Assembly: GCA_017553635.1 (NCBI GenBank)
Contig: JAFZKN010000020.1
Location: 1-52,613, forward strand
Length of the DNA stretch: 52,613 nucleotides
Direction: 5' to 3'
Source: Treponema sp.
GTDB lineage: Bacteria; Spirochaetota; Spirochaetia; Treponematales; Treponemataceae
Shown here: positions 7,899 through 17,153 of the stretch, piece after piece
How the letters are laid out: the number at the start of each line of letters is the position of its first letter
Numbering within the stretch: the stretch's first letter is position 1
The notes under the pieces: model-generated
Databases searched by the model: none
What the model was told of the DNA's origin: nothing
Seen by the model: the letters and a program-made list of their open reading frames with translations, nothing else
Program-made: the position numbers and the translations under genes

Positions 7899-9284
7899 CT
7901 AGACAATACCCGTAACAAGATAAAGCACGACGCAAAGATACGGAACGGCAAATTTTAAAAGCATAATCATAAGAAGATCAAAATAACTTTCTTTATGTGA
8001 AAGACCACAGATTCCAAACATTGTTACAAGAGCACCACACTGAGGAGCCGGATCAATTCCCGCACCTGCAAGAGTGATGATTCTATGAAATGCATCAAGT
8101 GAAATTCCTTTTGCAACAGCCATCTCTTTCCAGATTTCACCAAACTTAGAAAGTGCAATTGTAATTCCGCTTGAAGCAGAACCTGTAATACCTCCTGTGA
8201 TGTTTGTAGTAATTACGGCAGACCACAAAGGATTTCCGTTTGATGAAAGCTTCATCAGTAAATCCTGAATTACTGCAAAACCAATGACACTTGTTACAAC
8301 ACAGCCAAATGCAAAGCCGCTTGCAACATTAAACACAGCAGTTCCAGAAGAAACTGCAGAACCGTTTATTATTTTTACAAATTTTGAGCGCTCATTTTTC
8401 TGGTGCGAAGCGATGATGTTTTTTCTTCCGATTATCACTGTTGCAACAGAAGCAATTACAGTTGCAATCGAAACTGCCCAGAGTGACGGTATCTGCCAGC
8501 TTCTCGCAAACTTCCAGTTAAACGGATTGCTTAAAAAAATGTTCAGAAATACAACGATTAAAAGCGGAATTAAAGAAAGCTGCCAGAGTGGAAGTAAAGA
8601 AGAATCAGGTTCAAGATTTCCTTCATCCGGATGATTTCCATAACCTTCACCTGCTGCATTTAATTTTTTAGTCCTGAACCCAATCCAGATAAGACCAATT
8701 GCAATAAAGCATGCAGTTGCAAAAAGACCAAGCCCTATGCCAGACCAGGTAGAAGTACCAAAGTATTCTGTCGGAATTATGTTCTGTGTCTGTGGAGTTC
8801 CAGGAAGTGCAACCATTGCAAAGGTAAAAATTCCAACCCAGAGAGTTGCAGGAAGAAGTTTTTTCGGGATTCCTGCCTTGCGGAATAAAACTGCACCAAA
8901 TGGATACATTACAAATGCAACTACAAATACACTCAAGCCTCCGTAAGTTAAAATTCCGCAGCCTATGATTACTGCAAGAACTGCTCTCTTTGGTCCGAGC
9001 ACATCAGAAATCTTATTTGCAATAGAAGCGGCAAGTCCGCCTTCTTCCATAAGCTTTGCAAAAACCGCACCGAATAAAAATACAGGAAAGAATTTTCCGA
9101 TATATTCTGCGGCTTTTATAAAATAAACTTTTCCAAGAACATCAATAAAAGACTGACCGCATCCGATTGCCGCAACAAGCGCACACAAAGGTGCAATAAG
9201 AATAATCGAAACTCCGCGGTATGCAGCATAAATAAGACATGCAATTGCAATAAGAATTGCTGCTGTATTAAGTACAGAAATCAT
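7899..9284 (-). CDS. GntP-family permease, possible C4-dicarboxylate transporter
   Basis: The 461-residue protein has about 12 hydrophobic segments and reads as a GntP/CitMHS-type proton symporter, for example GGLSVFVVAFVMYPFGAVLF and the loop VALPGTPQTQNIIPTEYFGT. Family members import gluconate, or other organic acids. No gluconate gene is nearby. The start lies 3 bases after the stop of frdA, so it is almost certainly cotranscribed with the fumarate reductase. This suggests transport of fumarate, malate or succinate, or export of an end product. The substrate is my inference; the family assignment is from recognisable sequence. Confidence 0.8.
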   Translation of the reverse strand: MISVLNTAAILIAIACLIYAAYRGVSIILIAPLCALVAAIGCGQSFIDVLGKVYFIKAAEYIGKFFPVFLFGAVFAKLMEEGGLAASIANKISDVLGPKRAVLAVIIGCGILTYGGLSVFVVAFVMYPFGAVLFRKAGIPKKLLPATLWVGIFTFAMVALPGTPQTQNIIPTEYFGTSTWSGIGLGLFATACFIAIGLIWIGFRTKKLNAAGEGYGNHPDEGNLEPDSSLLPLWQLSLIPLLIVVFLNIFLSNPFNWKFARSWQIPSLWAVSIATVIASVATVIIGRKNIIASHQKNERSKFVKIINGSAVSSGTAVFNVASGFAFGCVVTSVIGFAVIQDLLMKLSSNGNPLWSAVITTNITGGITGSASSGITIALSKFGEIWKEMAVAKGISLDAFHRIITLAGAGIDPAPQCGALVTMFGICGLSHKESYFDLLMIMLLKFAVPYLCVVLYLVTGIV

Positions 9285-9287
9285 TTT

Positions 9288-10916
9288 TTATTTTCCTTCT
9301 TTATTTTCAAAAAGCGGATTGCCGTGTGTATATTTTGGAAGAATCTTTGGCGATGCAAAATCAGTTTTTATACCGGCACTTTCGCGTGTCTTTTCAAAAT
9401 CCTTTACAAAATCAAGAGAAAGCTCAGAAGGCATCTGAGTCTCTGATGCAATCTTTCCTGCAGTTATTCCTGCAACGCGTCCAAATACAACGACATCAAG
9501 AAGCGAGTTTCCCATAAGCCTGTTTGTTCCGTGAACGCCGCCTGTTGCTTCTCCTGCAGCAAGAAGATTGTTTACACCTGTCCGGCATTCTTTATCAATT
9601 TCTACTCCACCGTTCTGATAATGAAGTGTAGGATAAACAAGAATAGGATCTTTTGTAATGTCGATTCCGTATTTGATGAACATGTTATACATTGCAGGAA
9701 TGCGTTTTAAAATCGTTCCTTCGCCATGAATTTTTTCTATCATCGGAGTATCAAGCCATACTGCGTCCTGAACATCATTTTTAACTCCACGGCCTTCACG
9801 AACCTCGCGGATAATTCCGGATGCGTTAACGTCGCGTGTTTCAAGCGGGTGAATATAAACATCGCCCTTTGCGTTTATAAGCTTAGCACCTAAAGAGCGC
9901 ACTTTTTCTGTAACGAGCTTTCCTAAAATCTGTGACGGATATGCAGCGCCTGTCGGATGGTACTGAAGCGAGTCCTGGTACAAAAGCTTTGCTCCTGCCC
10001 TGTATGCAAGAACAAGACCGTCTGCAGTAGCACCGTAATGATTTGATGTAGGGAAACCCTGATAGTGCATGCGTCCTGCACCGCCTGTTGCAATTATTAC
10101 AACCTTTGCTTTTGCAACCATAAGCTGGTCTGTTTCGATATTCATTAAAACAGCGCCGGCTGCATTGTTGTTTTTATCTTTAATGATTTCTACAGCCGCC
10201 GTAAAATCTACGACTGTAATTAAATCTGTTCTGTTAAATACTTCATCACGGAGAGTTCGCATGATTTCGGCACCGGAATAATCTTTGCATGCGTGCATAC
10301 GTTTTCTGCTTGTTCCGCCGCCGTGAGTTGTAATCATCGTACCGTCTTTTTCTTTGTCAAATTCGACGCCCAGATCGTTTAACCATTTTATTGCAGCCGG
10401 CGCGTTGTTTACGAGTGTGTAAACCAGTTCAGGCTTTCCGTCAAAGTGGCCGCCGCCAAATGCATCAAGGTAGTGCATGGCAGGACTGTCATTAGGCTTA
10501 TCTGCCGCCTGAATTCCTCCTTCTGCCATCATCGTGTTGGCATCTCCTACACGCAGCTTTGTAACAAGAAGAACTTTACAGCCGGCATTAGAAGCTTCTA
10601 TGGCGGCGGCACATCCTGCTCCACCACCACCGATTATAAGAACGTCAGTTTCGTAATCTGTTTTACTAAGGTCTATTTTTTCCGGTTCAACTAAAGGCTT
10701 TGCTTCGAGCATGTCGACAAGTTCAACTGGTGCTTTCTGTCCTTTGTTTGGACCGATTGTTATTTCTTTAAACTGTTCTTTAATTCTATCAGGATGATTC
10801 TTTAAAAGGAGTTCATCTTTTTCTTCTGCTGTAAGACGTGCCGGTTCAAACTTTATGTTTCTGTCGCGGTTTTCTGCAACTATTTTTGCTTCTTCATCTA
10901 AATAATTTCCGTACAT
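9288..10916 (-). CDS. frdA: Fumarate reductase / succinate dehydrogenase-type flavoprotein subunit
   Basis: The 542-residue flavoprotein should reduce fumarate to succinate. It has a roughly 90-residue N-terminal extension, then an FAD-binding GGGGAG motif (96-101), the active-site regions HGGGTSRKRM and YHPTGAAYP, a conserved Arg in ETRDVNASG, and HYQNGGV as in the SdhA/FrdA/TfrA family. No membrane anchor, cytochrome or signal peptide is encoded nearby, so the enzyme is probably soluble. AGGAG precedes the start. It lies 8 bases after frdB and behind an Hdr-Flx set, so its electrons likely come from those proteins rather than quinol. L-aspartate oxidase is a family alternative, but the context and extension argue against it. 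Confidence 0.85.
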   Translation of the reverse strand: MYGNYLDEEAKIVAENRDRNIKFEPARLTAEEKDELLLKNHPDRIKEQFKEITIGPNKGQKAPVELVDMLEAKPLVEPEKIDLSKTDYETDVLIIGGGGAGCAAAIEASNAGCKVLLVTKLRVGDANTMMAEGGIQAADKPNDSPAMHYLDAFGGGHFDGKPELVYTLVNNAPAAIKWLNDLGVEFDKEKDGTMITTHGGGTSRKRMHACKDYSGAEIMRTLRDEVFNRTDLITVVDFTAAVEIIKDKNNNAAGAVLMNIETDQLMVAKAKVVIIATGGAGRMHYQGFPTSNHYGATADGLVLAYRAGAKLLYQDSLQYHPTGAAYPSQILGKLVTEKVRSLGAKLINAKGDVYIHPLETRDVNASGIIREVREGRGVKNDVQDAVWLDTPMIEKIHGEGTILKRIPAMYNMFIKYGIDITKDPILVYPTLHYQNGGVEIDKECRTGVNNLLAAGEATGGVHGTNRLMGNSLLDVVVFGRVAGITAGKIASETQMPSELSLDFVKDFEKTRESAGIKTDFASPKILPKYTHGNPLFENKEGK

Positions 10917-10924
10917 ATTAACTC

Positions 10925-11602
10925 CTACTTCTCAATCTCGCGACTTTCGTAAAGCTTTTTAATTTCATCAAGAGGCCTGTTCATAAGCTGGGCAATATCA
11001 TTTTCACACTTACCTTCCTGAATTTCCTTTACTTTATCCATAAGATGCTGTGCTAAAGGCTGGATGTATTTTCCGTTAATGCGTCGTGCAAGCTCTGCAA
11101 CCTGAGGATGAGAAATACCTGCAGGACATCTTGAAGAACAGCATCCGCACATTACACAGTCAAAAGAAAGCTCTGCACATTTTGCAAAATCTCCGCGCTG
11201 TGCAAAAGCAATGTACTGCATTACTTTTAAATCCTGCGGACACGCTCTTGTACAGGCATTACATCCGATGCACGAATAAATCTCAGGATAAAGCTGCATC
11301 ATTACAGCCTGTTCCGGTTTTATTTTTTCTATATCATAAACCTGTTTAACAAGCGGAAAGAATGGAAGGGTTGCGATAAACATTCCGTCTTCAACTTTTT
11401 TAGAACATGCAAGACATGTCATAAGCTGATTTTTTCCTTTGATGCGGTAAATTGTTGCACATGCTCCGCAAAAACCGTTACGGCAGCCGCAGCCTCTCTT
11501 TAACTGATAGCCTGCGTATTCCATTGCGTTCATTACAGTAAGTTCTGAAGGAACCTGATACTTCTTTCCAAAAATATAAATATCCGCCATCTGTTTATCC
11601 AT
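10925..11602 (-). CDS. frdB: Fumarate reductase iron-sulfur subunit with [2Fe-2S] and two [4Fe-4S] motifs
   Basis: The 225-residue protein passes electrons to the flavoprotein. The N-terminal ferredoxin-like domain has CGCRNGFCGAC and then MTCLAC, a [2Fe-2S] pattern. It is followed by CIGCNACTRACP and CVMCGCCSSRCP, both complete [4Fe-4S] patterns. Quinone-linked FrdB/SdhB subunits carry a [3Fe-4S] centre with a CxxxxxC spacing next to the quinone site; I see none here, which fits a soluble enzyme of the thiol- or NADH-coupled kind. It resembles the N-terminal half of methanogen TfrB without the fused HdrB-like half. The start at 11602 has AAGGAG; the ATG four codons later does not. Confidence 0.85.
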   Translation of the reverse strand: MDKQMADIYIFGKKYQVPSELTVMNAMEYAGYQLKRGCGCRNGFCGACATIYRIKGKNQLMTCLACSKKVEDGMFIATLPFFPLVKQVYDIEKIKPEQAVMMQLYPEIYSCIGCNACTRACPQDLKVMQYIAFAQRGDFAKCAELSFDCVMCGCCSSRCPAGISHPQVAELARRINGKYIQPLAQHLMDKVKEIQEGKCENDIAQLMNRPLDEIKKLYESREIEK

Positions 11603-11633
11603 CTTCTGCTCCTTAAAACATGCAGTTTTTTAA

Positions 11634-12464
11634 TTAATATTCCGGTGGCAATTCGCCAAGCTCGTCAAAGCTGAACACAGGTCCGTCCTTGCATACAAAC
11701 TTATCTCCGATATTACATCTTCCGCATTTACCGATTCCGCATTTCATCCTCATTTCCATCGTTGTAAAAATCTGTTCTTTTTTAAAACCGAGTTTAATGA
11801 GCGCATCAAGTGAAAGATGAATTAAAACCGGAGGTCCGCACATAATTACAGTCATCGACGGATCCGGGTTAAGCTCTGTTACATAAGGCGGAACAAATCC
11901 AACGTGACCGTCCCATCCTTCTTCTTCCCTGTCAATCGTAAGGTTAATCGAACAGTTACTCTGCTTCATCCACACATTCTGCATTTCATCAAGTCTAACT
12001 AAATCTGCTTTAGAACGTGAACCGTAAATTACCTGAATCTTTCCGTAATCGCTTCTTTTATCAAGCATGTAATTTACAACCGAATGAACCGGCGCTATAC
12101 CGATTCCGCCTGCAATTACAAGAATATCCTTTCCCTTTAATTTTGTATCAACAGGAAAGCCGTTTCCAATCGGACCGCGTACACAGATTTCCTGTCCGAC
12201 TTCTGCATTATGAAGCCAGTCTGTTACGCATCCGCATCTTTTAATAGAAAACTCCATGTATTCCTGAAGAGTCGGAGACGATGTAATCGAAATCATCGAT
12301 TCACCTACTCCCGGAACAATAAGCATCGCACACTGACCGGGAATATGCTCAAAAAGTTTTTTACCGTCAAGACCGCACACTTTAAAAGTCTTTACATCAG
12401 GAGTTTCTTCTTTTATATCAATTATTTTTCCTACATACGGAATAAAACTTTCCCTATCACTCAT
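11634..12464 (-). CDS. flxA: FAD/NAD(H)-binding oxidoreductase subunit FlxA
   Basis: The 276-residue protein belongs to the ferredoxin-NADP reductase superfamily, related to the gamma subunit of sulfhydrogenases and to dihydroorotate dehydrogenase electron-transfer subunits. It shows an FAD domain (residues 1-105), a nucleotide-binding domain with IAGGIGIAPVHSV, and near residues 240-256 the [2Fe-2S] pattern CGIGKCGRCNIG. In Flx-Hdr systems this subunit oxidises NADH and feeds the heterodisulfide reductase-like complex. It follows an Fe-S protein gene by 26 bases and precedes frdB by 31, which ties NADH input directly to the fumarate reductase. Confidence 0.85.
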   Translation of the reverse strand: MSDRESFIPYVGKIIDIKEETPDVKTFKVCGLDGKKLFEHIPGQCAMLIVPGVGESMISITSSPTLQEYMEFSIKRCGCVTDWLHNAEVGQEICVRGPIGNGFPVDTKLKGKDILVIAGGIGIAPVHSVVNYMLDKRSDYGKIQVIYGSRSKADLVRLDEMQNVWMKQSNCSINLTIDREEEGWDGHVGFVPPYVTELNPDPSMTVIMCGPPVLIHLSLDALIKLGFKKEQIFTTMEMRMKCGIGKCGRCNIGDKFVCKDGPVFSFDELGELPPEY

Positions 12465-12490
12465 AACCGGTTTCCTTACTTCTTTTTCTT

Positions 12491-13528
12491 TTATTCATCC
12501 TTTTCAAACATTTTAATTACTTTAACAATGTTCATGTTAACAGGACAGCTTTCCAAACACCTTCCGCAGCCTACACATGCATACTTACCGCCGTAAACAT
12601 CAGGATAATATTTTAATTTATGCATGAATCTCTGGCGGCTTCTTTCTTTCTGACTCGTTCTTGGGTTTGCTCCAGCCATCTGAGTAAAATCAGAATACAT
12701 GCAGCTGTCCCAGCAGCGGACCTGTTCAATTTTTTTACCGTTGTCAAAATCGCGCACGTCAAAGCACATGCATGTCGGACATACATAAGTACATGTTCCG
12801 CATCCAAGACAGCTCTGGCAGACTTTATCCCAGTTTTTCGAGTTGAACATATCAAGTGTCTTAAGCTTTTCTATATTCGAAAGATTTAAATCCGAAAGCG
12901 GAAGCTTCTGTATTTTATCTTTTATTTCACGCTGAATTTCATCAACAGAAGAATCATCTTCTTCATTTAAAAGCTCAGTGTTTTCAGAAAGGATTTTATT
13001 TCCTTTTTCTGTTACGCCCTTTAAATAATATTTGCCGTCTTTATTCCATACAAGAACGTCTGCGCCTGTTACATTTTGAGAAAGCGAAGCATCAATTTTA
13101 TATGCAGAACAGAAGCATGTTTTATACGGTTCATTGCATGCAAGAACAAAAACAGTAGAATGCTCGCGGCGGTTTTTATAATATGTATCAACAGGCTGCT
13201 GTTTAATGTAAACATTATCAATTACATCAAAAGAAGCTGCATCACATGCACGGACACCAAAAAGAACAAAGTCTTTCATCTGCATGTCAGGCTGCTCAAC
13301 TTTAAAAGACTTTCCTTCTTTAATATATTTTACAAGACATTCTGTTTTAGGAAAAAAGAAATCCTTTGCAGACCTTACTGTCTTTAATTCCGAAGTTAAT
13401 TTTAAACCGTCTTCATATTTTACAAAATTTGCTTTTCCGGATTCATTTGTAACAGGAATGTAAAGGTCTTTAAGATTTATGATTTTATTGAACAGATCAT
13501 AAATCTTTTCTTCGTTTATAGAATACAT
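12491..13528 (-). CDS. Sulfhydrogenase beta-subunit-like iron-sulfur protein (FlxB-like)
   Basis: The 345-residue protein has an N-terminal region like the HyhB/AsrA family (DFVLFGVRACDAASFDVID, then HSTVFVLACNEPYKTCFCSA) and two C-terminal [4Fe-4S] patterns, CQSCLGCGTCTYVCP and CVGCGRCLESCP. It likely relays electrons between FlxA and the Hdr subunits. Its start overlaps the stop of the upstream Fe-S gene (TAATG), so the two are translationally coupled. Lettering of the two Flx Fe-S subunits is tentative, so I give no symbol. Confidence 0.8.
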   Translation of the reverse strand: MYSINEEKIYDLFNKIINLKDLYIPVTNESGKANFVKYEDGLKLTSELKTVRSAKDFFFPKTECLVKYIKEGKSFKVEQPDMQMKDFVLFGVRACDAASFDVIDNVYIKQQPVDTYYKNRREHSTVFVLACNEPYKTCFCSAYKIDASLSQNVTGADVLVWNKDGKYYLKGVTEKGNKILSENTELLNEEDDSSVDEIQREIKDKIQKLPLSDLNLSNIEKLKTLDMFNSKNWDKVCQSCLGCGTCTYVCPTCMCFDVRDFDNGKKIEQVRCWDSCMYSDFTQMAGANPRTSQKERSRQRFMHKLKYYPDVYGGKYACVGCGRCLESCPVNMNIVKVIKMFEKDE

Positions 13529-14325
13529 TATCTGTCACCTCCCGTTTTATCCATTTCATAAACAACCGAAGGTTCTGCATCATCTTCTTTAAAGGTAAGC
13601 ATCGGAGGCTTGTCATCAAAGCTGCTTCCAGCCTGATAGTCTCCATACAGTTCATTTATATCCTTAATGTATTTTCTGTTAAGTAAATAAAGCGGAATAT
13701 GCTCCGGACACACACGGCTGCATTCACCGCAGTCTGTACAGCGTCCTGCAACATGCCACGCCCTTATAATGTGATAAAGTGACTCTTCAAAAGAATTCTG
13801 TGCAACCTTCTGCGATGTATAAAGCTTATTGTTGTCAAAAACACATTTTTCACAAGTACATGCAGGACAGATATCACGGCACGCATTACATCTTATACAG
13901 CGGCTGAATTCTTTTTTCCAGAACTCATAACGCTCGTTTTCAGAAAGCTTTTCAAATTTTTCTACTTCTTTAAAACGGTTTTCCTTTTCTTCTTTATCTT
14001 TTTCTGATTCAGGAAGTTCAATTATAACAACTTCATCTTCGTTTATTCTGTGTTCCTTTAAAAGCTGATTATATGAATAAATAAATTTAGGCCGTAAAAA
14101 GATTCCCGTTTTGTGAGTTTTATGTCTCATCAAAAACTTTACAAGATTTCCGCAGTAACGTTCATCGTAAATAAAATCTTTTTCAAGCTCTTCTGCATTT
14201 TCAAAAACTGCAGGCTCAATATCTTCTTCAAAAAGACCTTTTTTCCAGCCAAGGATTCTTTCTACTTTATTGGAGTTAAGAAGCTCTTTTGCTTTATTAA
14301 TCAATTCTTCATTTAATTGCTGCAT
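13528..14325 (-). CDS. Dicluster 4Fe-4S protein (FlxC-like)
   Basis: The 265-residue cytoplasmic protein has an N-terminal part without known motifs, a Glu/Lys-rich segment around residues 105-135, then CIRCNACRDICPACTCEKC and CTDCGECSRVCP, two ferredoxin-type clusters in the C-terminal half. It is likely an electron relay of the Flx module. The gene overlaps flxD by 13 bases upstream and touches the next gene downstream, pointing to stoichiometric production with the rest of the complex. Confidence 0.75.
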   Translation of the reverse strand: MQQLNEELINKAKELLNSNKVERILGWKKGLFEEDIEPAVFENAEELEKDFIYDERYCGNLVKFLMRHKTHKTGIFLRPKFIYSYNQLLKEHRINEDEVVIIELPESEKDKEEKENRFKEVEKFEKLSENERYEFWKKEFSRCIRCNACRDICPACTCEKCVFDNNKLYTSQKVAQNSFEESLYHIIRAWHVAGRCTDCGECSRVCPEHIPLYLLNRKYIKDINELYGDYQAGSSFDDKPPMLTFKEDDAEPSVVYEMDKTGGDR

Positions 14326-14750
14326 CTTACATCCTCCAGTTTTTTACATTTACCAAGCTCTGTAATTTTTGCAACAAAATCATTCATAATGGATGCAAAA
14401 CGGTTTCCTTCTGCGGCACTGCACCACTCTACTCTGGTTCTTGCTTTTTCAATTCCCAAAAAGTTAAGCATCGAAAATAAAAGTGTCATTCTTCTTCTTG
14501 CAAAATAATTTCCAGTTGAATAGTGGCAGTCACCGGGATGGCATCCGCATAAAATTACACCGTCTGCTCCACGCTGAAAAGCCCTCAAAATAAAAAGCGG
14601 ATTTAATCTGCACGAACACGGAATGCGTATGATTTTTACTTCTGCAGGATATTCAAGGCGGTTATTGCCTGCAAGGTCTGCGCCTGCATATGAACACCAG
14701 TTGCAGCAGAATGCTACGATTTTCGGTTTCCATTCATCATTTAAAGACAT
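14313..14750 (-). CDS. flxD: MvhD-like [2Fe-2S] linker subunit FlxD
   Basis: The 145-residue protein is a full-length MvhD/FlpD-family protein. Conserved Cys patterns are CCNWCSYAGADLAG near the start, IPCSCRLNP, and CGCHPGDCHY in the middle, which hold a [2Fe-2S] cluster. In methanogens MvhD connects hydrogenase or formate dehydrogenase to HdrA. In Flx-Hdr systems FlxD does the same for the NADH-oxidising module. The gene overlaps the 3' end of hdrA by 10 bases. Confidence 0.85.
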   Translation of the reverse strand: MSLNDEWKPKIVAFCCNWCSYAGADLAGNNRLEYPAEVKIIRIPCSCRLNPLFILRAFQRGADGVILCGCHPGDCHYSTGNYFARRRMTLLFSMLNFLGIEKARTRVEWCSAAEGNRFASIMNDFVAKITELGKCKKLEDVRCSN

Positions 14751-16753
14751 GCATCCACCTCCGCCATAATCTGCTTATTTGAAAATCCGTTAAGATCCAT
14801 CGCACCGCTCGGACATGCAACAGTACAAGCACCGCAGCCCTGACACATTGCAGTATTTACCTGACTTACACGGCGTTTAACTGTAGTTCTGTTTGGTCCG
14901 CGGAAATCCTTTTCGATATAAGAAATTGCTCCGTAAGGACATACGTTTTCACACTGACCGCAGCCGTTGCATGCGTTTTCATCAGGATGAGCAGTACACG
15001 GATTGTTTTTAAGTTCATCTTTAACTAAAAGACATATTGCTTTTGCAGCAGCACCCGAAGACTGAGCAACAGTTTCCGGAATATCCTTTGGTCCCTGACA
15101 GCAGCCTGCTAAAAAGATTCCTGCTGTAGGAGATTCTACAGGACGAAGCTTTGTATGAGCTTCCAAAAAGAAATCGTTTGTGTCCATCGAAGTTGTAAGC
15201 ATTGTTGCAAGAGGGCGCGCTGTTTTGTCGGCTTCGATACTTGCCGCTAAAACAACCATGTCGGCATTAATCTTTACCTGACGATTTAAAATCAAATCTG
15301 AGCCAATAACTTCAAGTGTTCCGTCAGGCATTGGTTTTACTTTGCCGACCTGACCTTTTATATAGTGAACTCCGTACTGCTCTACAGCGCGCCTGTAGAA
15401 CTCGTCAAAGTTTTTACCAGGAGTTCTGACATCGATATAAAATACATAACATTCTGTATCAGGATAATGATCGCGTGTAAGCATCGCGTGTTTTGCAGTA
15501 TACATGCAGCATATTTTTGAACAGTACTCATGGCCTTTAGTTGATTCAGCAGAACAGCGCGAACCCACACACTGAACAAAAACAATTTTTTTAGGTTCCT
15601 TACCGTCAGAAGGACGTAAAAGATGACCGTTTGTAGGACCTGACGCATTGCAGAGGCGTTCAAACTCAAGCGACGAAACTACATCAGGACTTGTGTTATA
15701 TGCGTATTCATCAAATTTATCAAGCGCAATTGGATTATAACCTGTTGCTACAATTATTGCGCCGTATTTTTCTGTAATGATTTCTTCTTTCTGATTAAAG
15801 TCAATTGCGCCGGCCCCGCAGGCTTTTTCACACATTCCGCATACATTGTCACGGCCGTTAGAAAGACCTTTCATATGAAGACAGTATTCTGCGTTAATTC
15901 CTGCAACCTTTGGAACTGCCTGTGCAAACGGAATGTTGATTGCCTTACAGTTATTTAAATTACAGTTAAATGCATTAGGAACTTTTGCGTTGGGACATTT
16001 TTCGATGCAGGCACCGCAGCCTGTGCATTTTGTTTCGTCAACATAACGCGGATGACGTTTTATATCAATAGAAAAGTTTCCGATATAACCTTTTACACCG
16101 CACACTTCACTGTAAGATAAAACACGGATGTTTGGATTCTGACTTACCTCTGTCATCTTTGGAGTTACGATACATGAAGCGCAGTCGAGTGTCGGAAAAG
16201 TTTTATCAAGCATCGCCATCTTTCCGCCGATGGAATAAGTTTTTTCTACGATGTCTACAGGAAAACCTGCATCTGCAATATCAAGGGCAGCTGTCATTCC
16301 TGCAATACCGCCACCGATAACAAGAGCTCTCTTTGTAACAGGAGTAGTTCCCGGAGTAAGCGGTGTATCTAAAATTGATTTTGCAATTGCAGCCTTACCG
16401 AGGGCAATTGCTTTTTCTGTAGCCTTTTCCTTATCCTTCATTACCCATGAATCCTGTTCACGGATATTGGCAACTTCTACTTTATATGCATTTAAACCTG
16501 CACGCTCTGCACATGCCCTGAAAGTTTTTTCATGCATTCGAGGTGAACATGAACACAGAACAACACCGGTAAGAGAATCATTTTTTATATGTTCTTCTAT
16601 CATCTGCTGTCCCTGAGAAGAACACATGTATGTATAATGAGTTGAATAAACTACACCGTCAACTTTTGAAAGTTCCTGTGCGACACGTTCTACATCAACT
16701 GTTCCTGCAATATTTGTTCCGCAGTGACAGACAAAAACACCAATTCTTTCCAT
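14741..16753 (-). CDS. hdrA: Heterodisulfide reductase-like subunit HdrA, flavin electron-bifurcating subunit
   Basis: The 670-residue protein is a full-length HdrA. It has the N-terminal HdrA domain with Cys (CHCGTN, LCSCSPRMHEKT), the FAD-binding GGGIAGM (147-153), an inserted [4Fe-4S] ferredoxin with CTGCGACIEKCP (from Cys243), and two C-terminal clusters CNGCGQCENVCP (from 595) and CQGCGACTVACP (from 637). In characterised complexes the HdrA flavin splits electron pairs, sending one to ferredoxin and one to the HdrBC branch. No selenocysteine is involved. The gene sits between hdrC (3 bases) and flxD (overlap), so a HdrABC-Flx complex is expected in the cytoplasm. Confidence 0.92.
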   Translation of the reverse strand: MERIGVFVCHCGTNIAGTVDVERVAQELSKVDGVVYSTHYTYMCSSQGQQMIEEHIKNDSLTGVVLCSCSPRMHEKTFRACAERAGLNAYKVEVANIREQDSWVMKDKEKATEKAIALGKAAIAKSILDTPLTPGTTPVTKRALVIGGGIAGMTAALDIADAGFPVDIVEKTYSIGGKMAMLDKTFPTLDCASCIVTPKMTEVSQNPNIRVLSYSEVCGVKGYIGNFSIDIKRHPRYVDETKCTGCGACIEKCPNAKVPNAFNCNLNNCKAINIPFAQAVPKVAGINAEYCLHMKGLSNGRDNVCGMCEKACGAGAIDFNQKEEIITEKYGAIIVATGYNPIALDKFDEYAYNTSPDVVSSLEFERLCNASGPTNGHLLRPSDGKEPKKIVFVQCVGSRCSAESTKGHEYCSKICCMYTAKHAMLTRDHYPDTECYVFYIDVRTPGKNFDEFYRRAVEQYGVHYIKGQVGKVKPMPDGTLEVIGSDLILNRQVKINADMVVLAASIEADKTARPLATMLTTSMDTNDFFLEAHTKLRPVESPTAGIFLAGCCQGPKDIPETVAQSSGAAAKAICLLVKDELKNNPCTAHPDENACNGCGQCENVCPYGAISYIEKDFRGPNRTTVKRRVSQVNTAMCQGCGACTVACPSGAMDLNGFSNKQIMAEVDACL

Positions 16754-16756
16754 ATA

Positions 16757-17152
16757 CTATCTCTTATATTTTCTGAACGCAGAAACAAGCGCCTGCTGTG
16801 GAATATCATCATCCAGAAACTCCGGAACTTTTTCTGCACTAAGATGATCAGGATTTCTCGAAGTAATCACAAGCTGACGCACAGCTTCGATTATTTTTGC
16901 AGGTTCAACCTGACGCGGACACCTCTCAAGACATGCAAAACAGCTTAAGCATGAAAAAACAGATTTTGATTTTAAAAGATTTTCTATTTCGCCGTTTTCT
17001 ACCATCTGCACAAACTGATGCGGATGATATTCCATGTTATCGTAGTCAGGACATGATGCACTGCATTTACCGCAAACCATGCACTTTTTTGTGTCGGTTC
17101 CGCTTATATCCTTAATCATAAGTTTTAAATTTTCGATTTCTGTATCTGTCAT
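16757..17152 (-). CDS. hdrC: Heterodisulfide reductase-like subunit HdrC
   Basis: The 131-residue ferredoxin-like protein has two [4Fe-4S] patterns, CMVCGKCSASCP and CLSCFACLERCP, with the spacing and length typical of HdrC. It shuttles electrons between HdrA and HdrB. The start codon is one base after the stop of hdrB, and hdrA follows after three bases. Confidence 0.9.
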   Translation of the reverse strand: MTDTEIENLKLMIKDISGTDTKKCMVCGKCSASCPDYDNMEYHPHQFVQMVENGEIENLLKSKSVFSCLSCFACLERCPRQVEPAKIIEAVRQLVITSRNPDHLSAEKVPEFLDDDIPQQALVSAFRKYKR

Positions 17153-17153
17153 T

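Noticed and set aside
7865..7951. N-terminal extension of the SH3b lipoprotein
   Set aside because: It overlaps the permease gene, and the lipoprotein leader begins at 7864 with a good ribosome binding site.
12613..16616. Several open frames on both strands within the hdr/flx genes
   Set aside because: They are shadows of Cys-rich coding sequence, without start sites or conserved motifs of their own.
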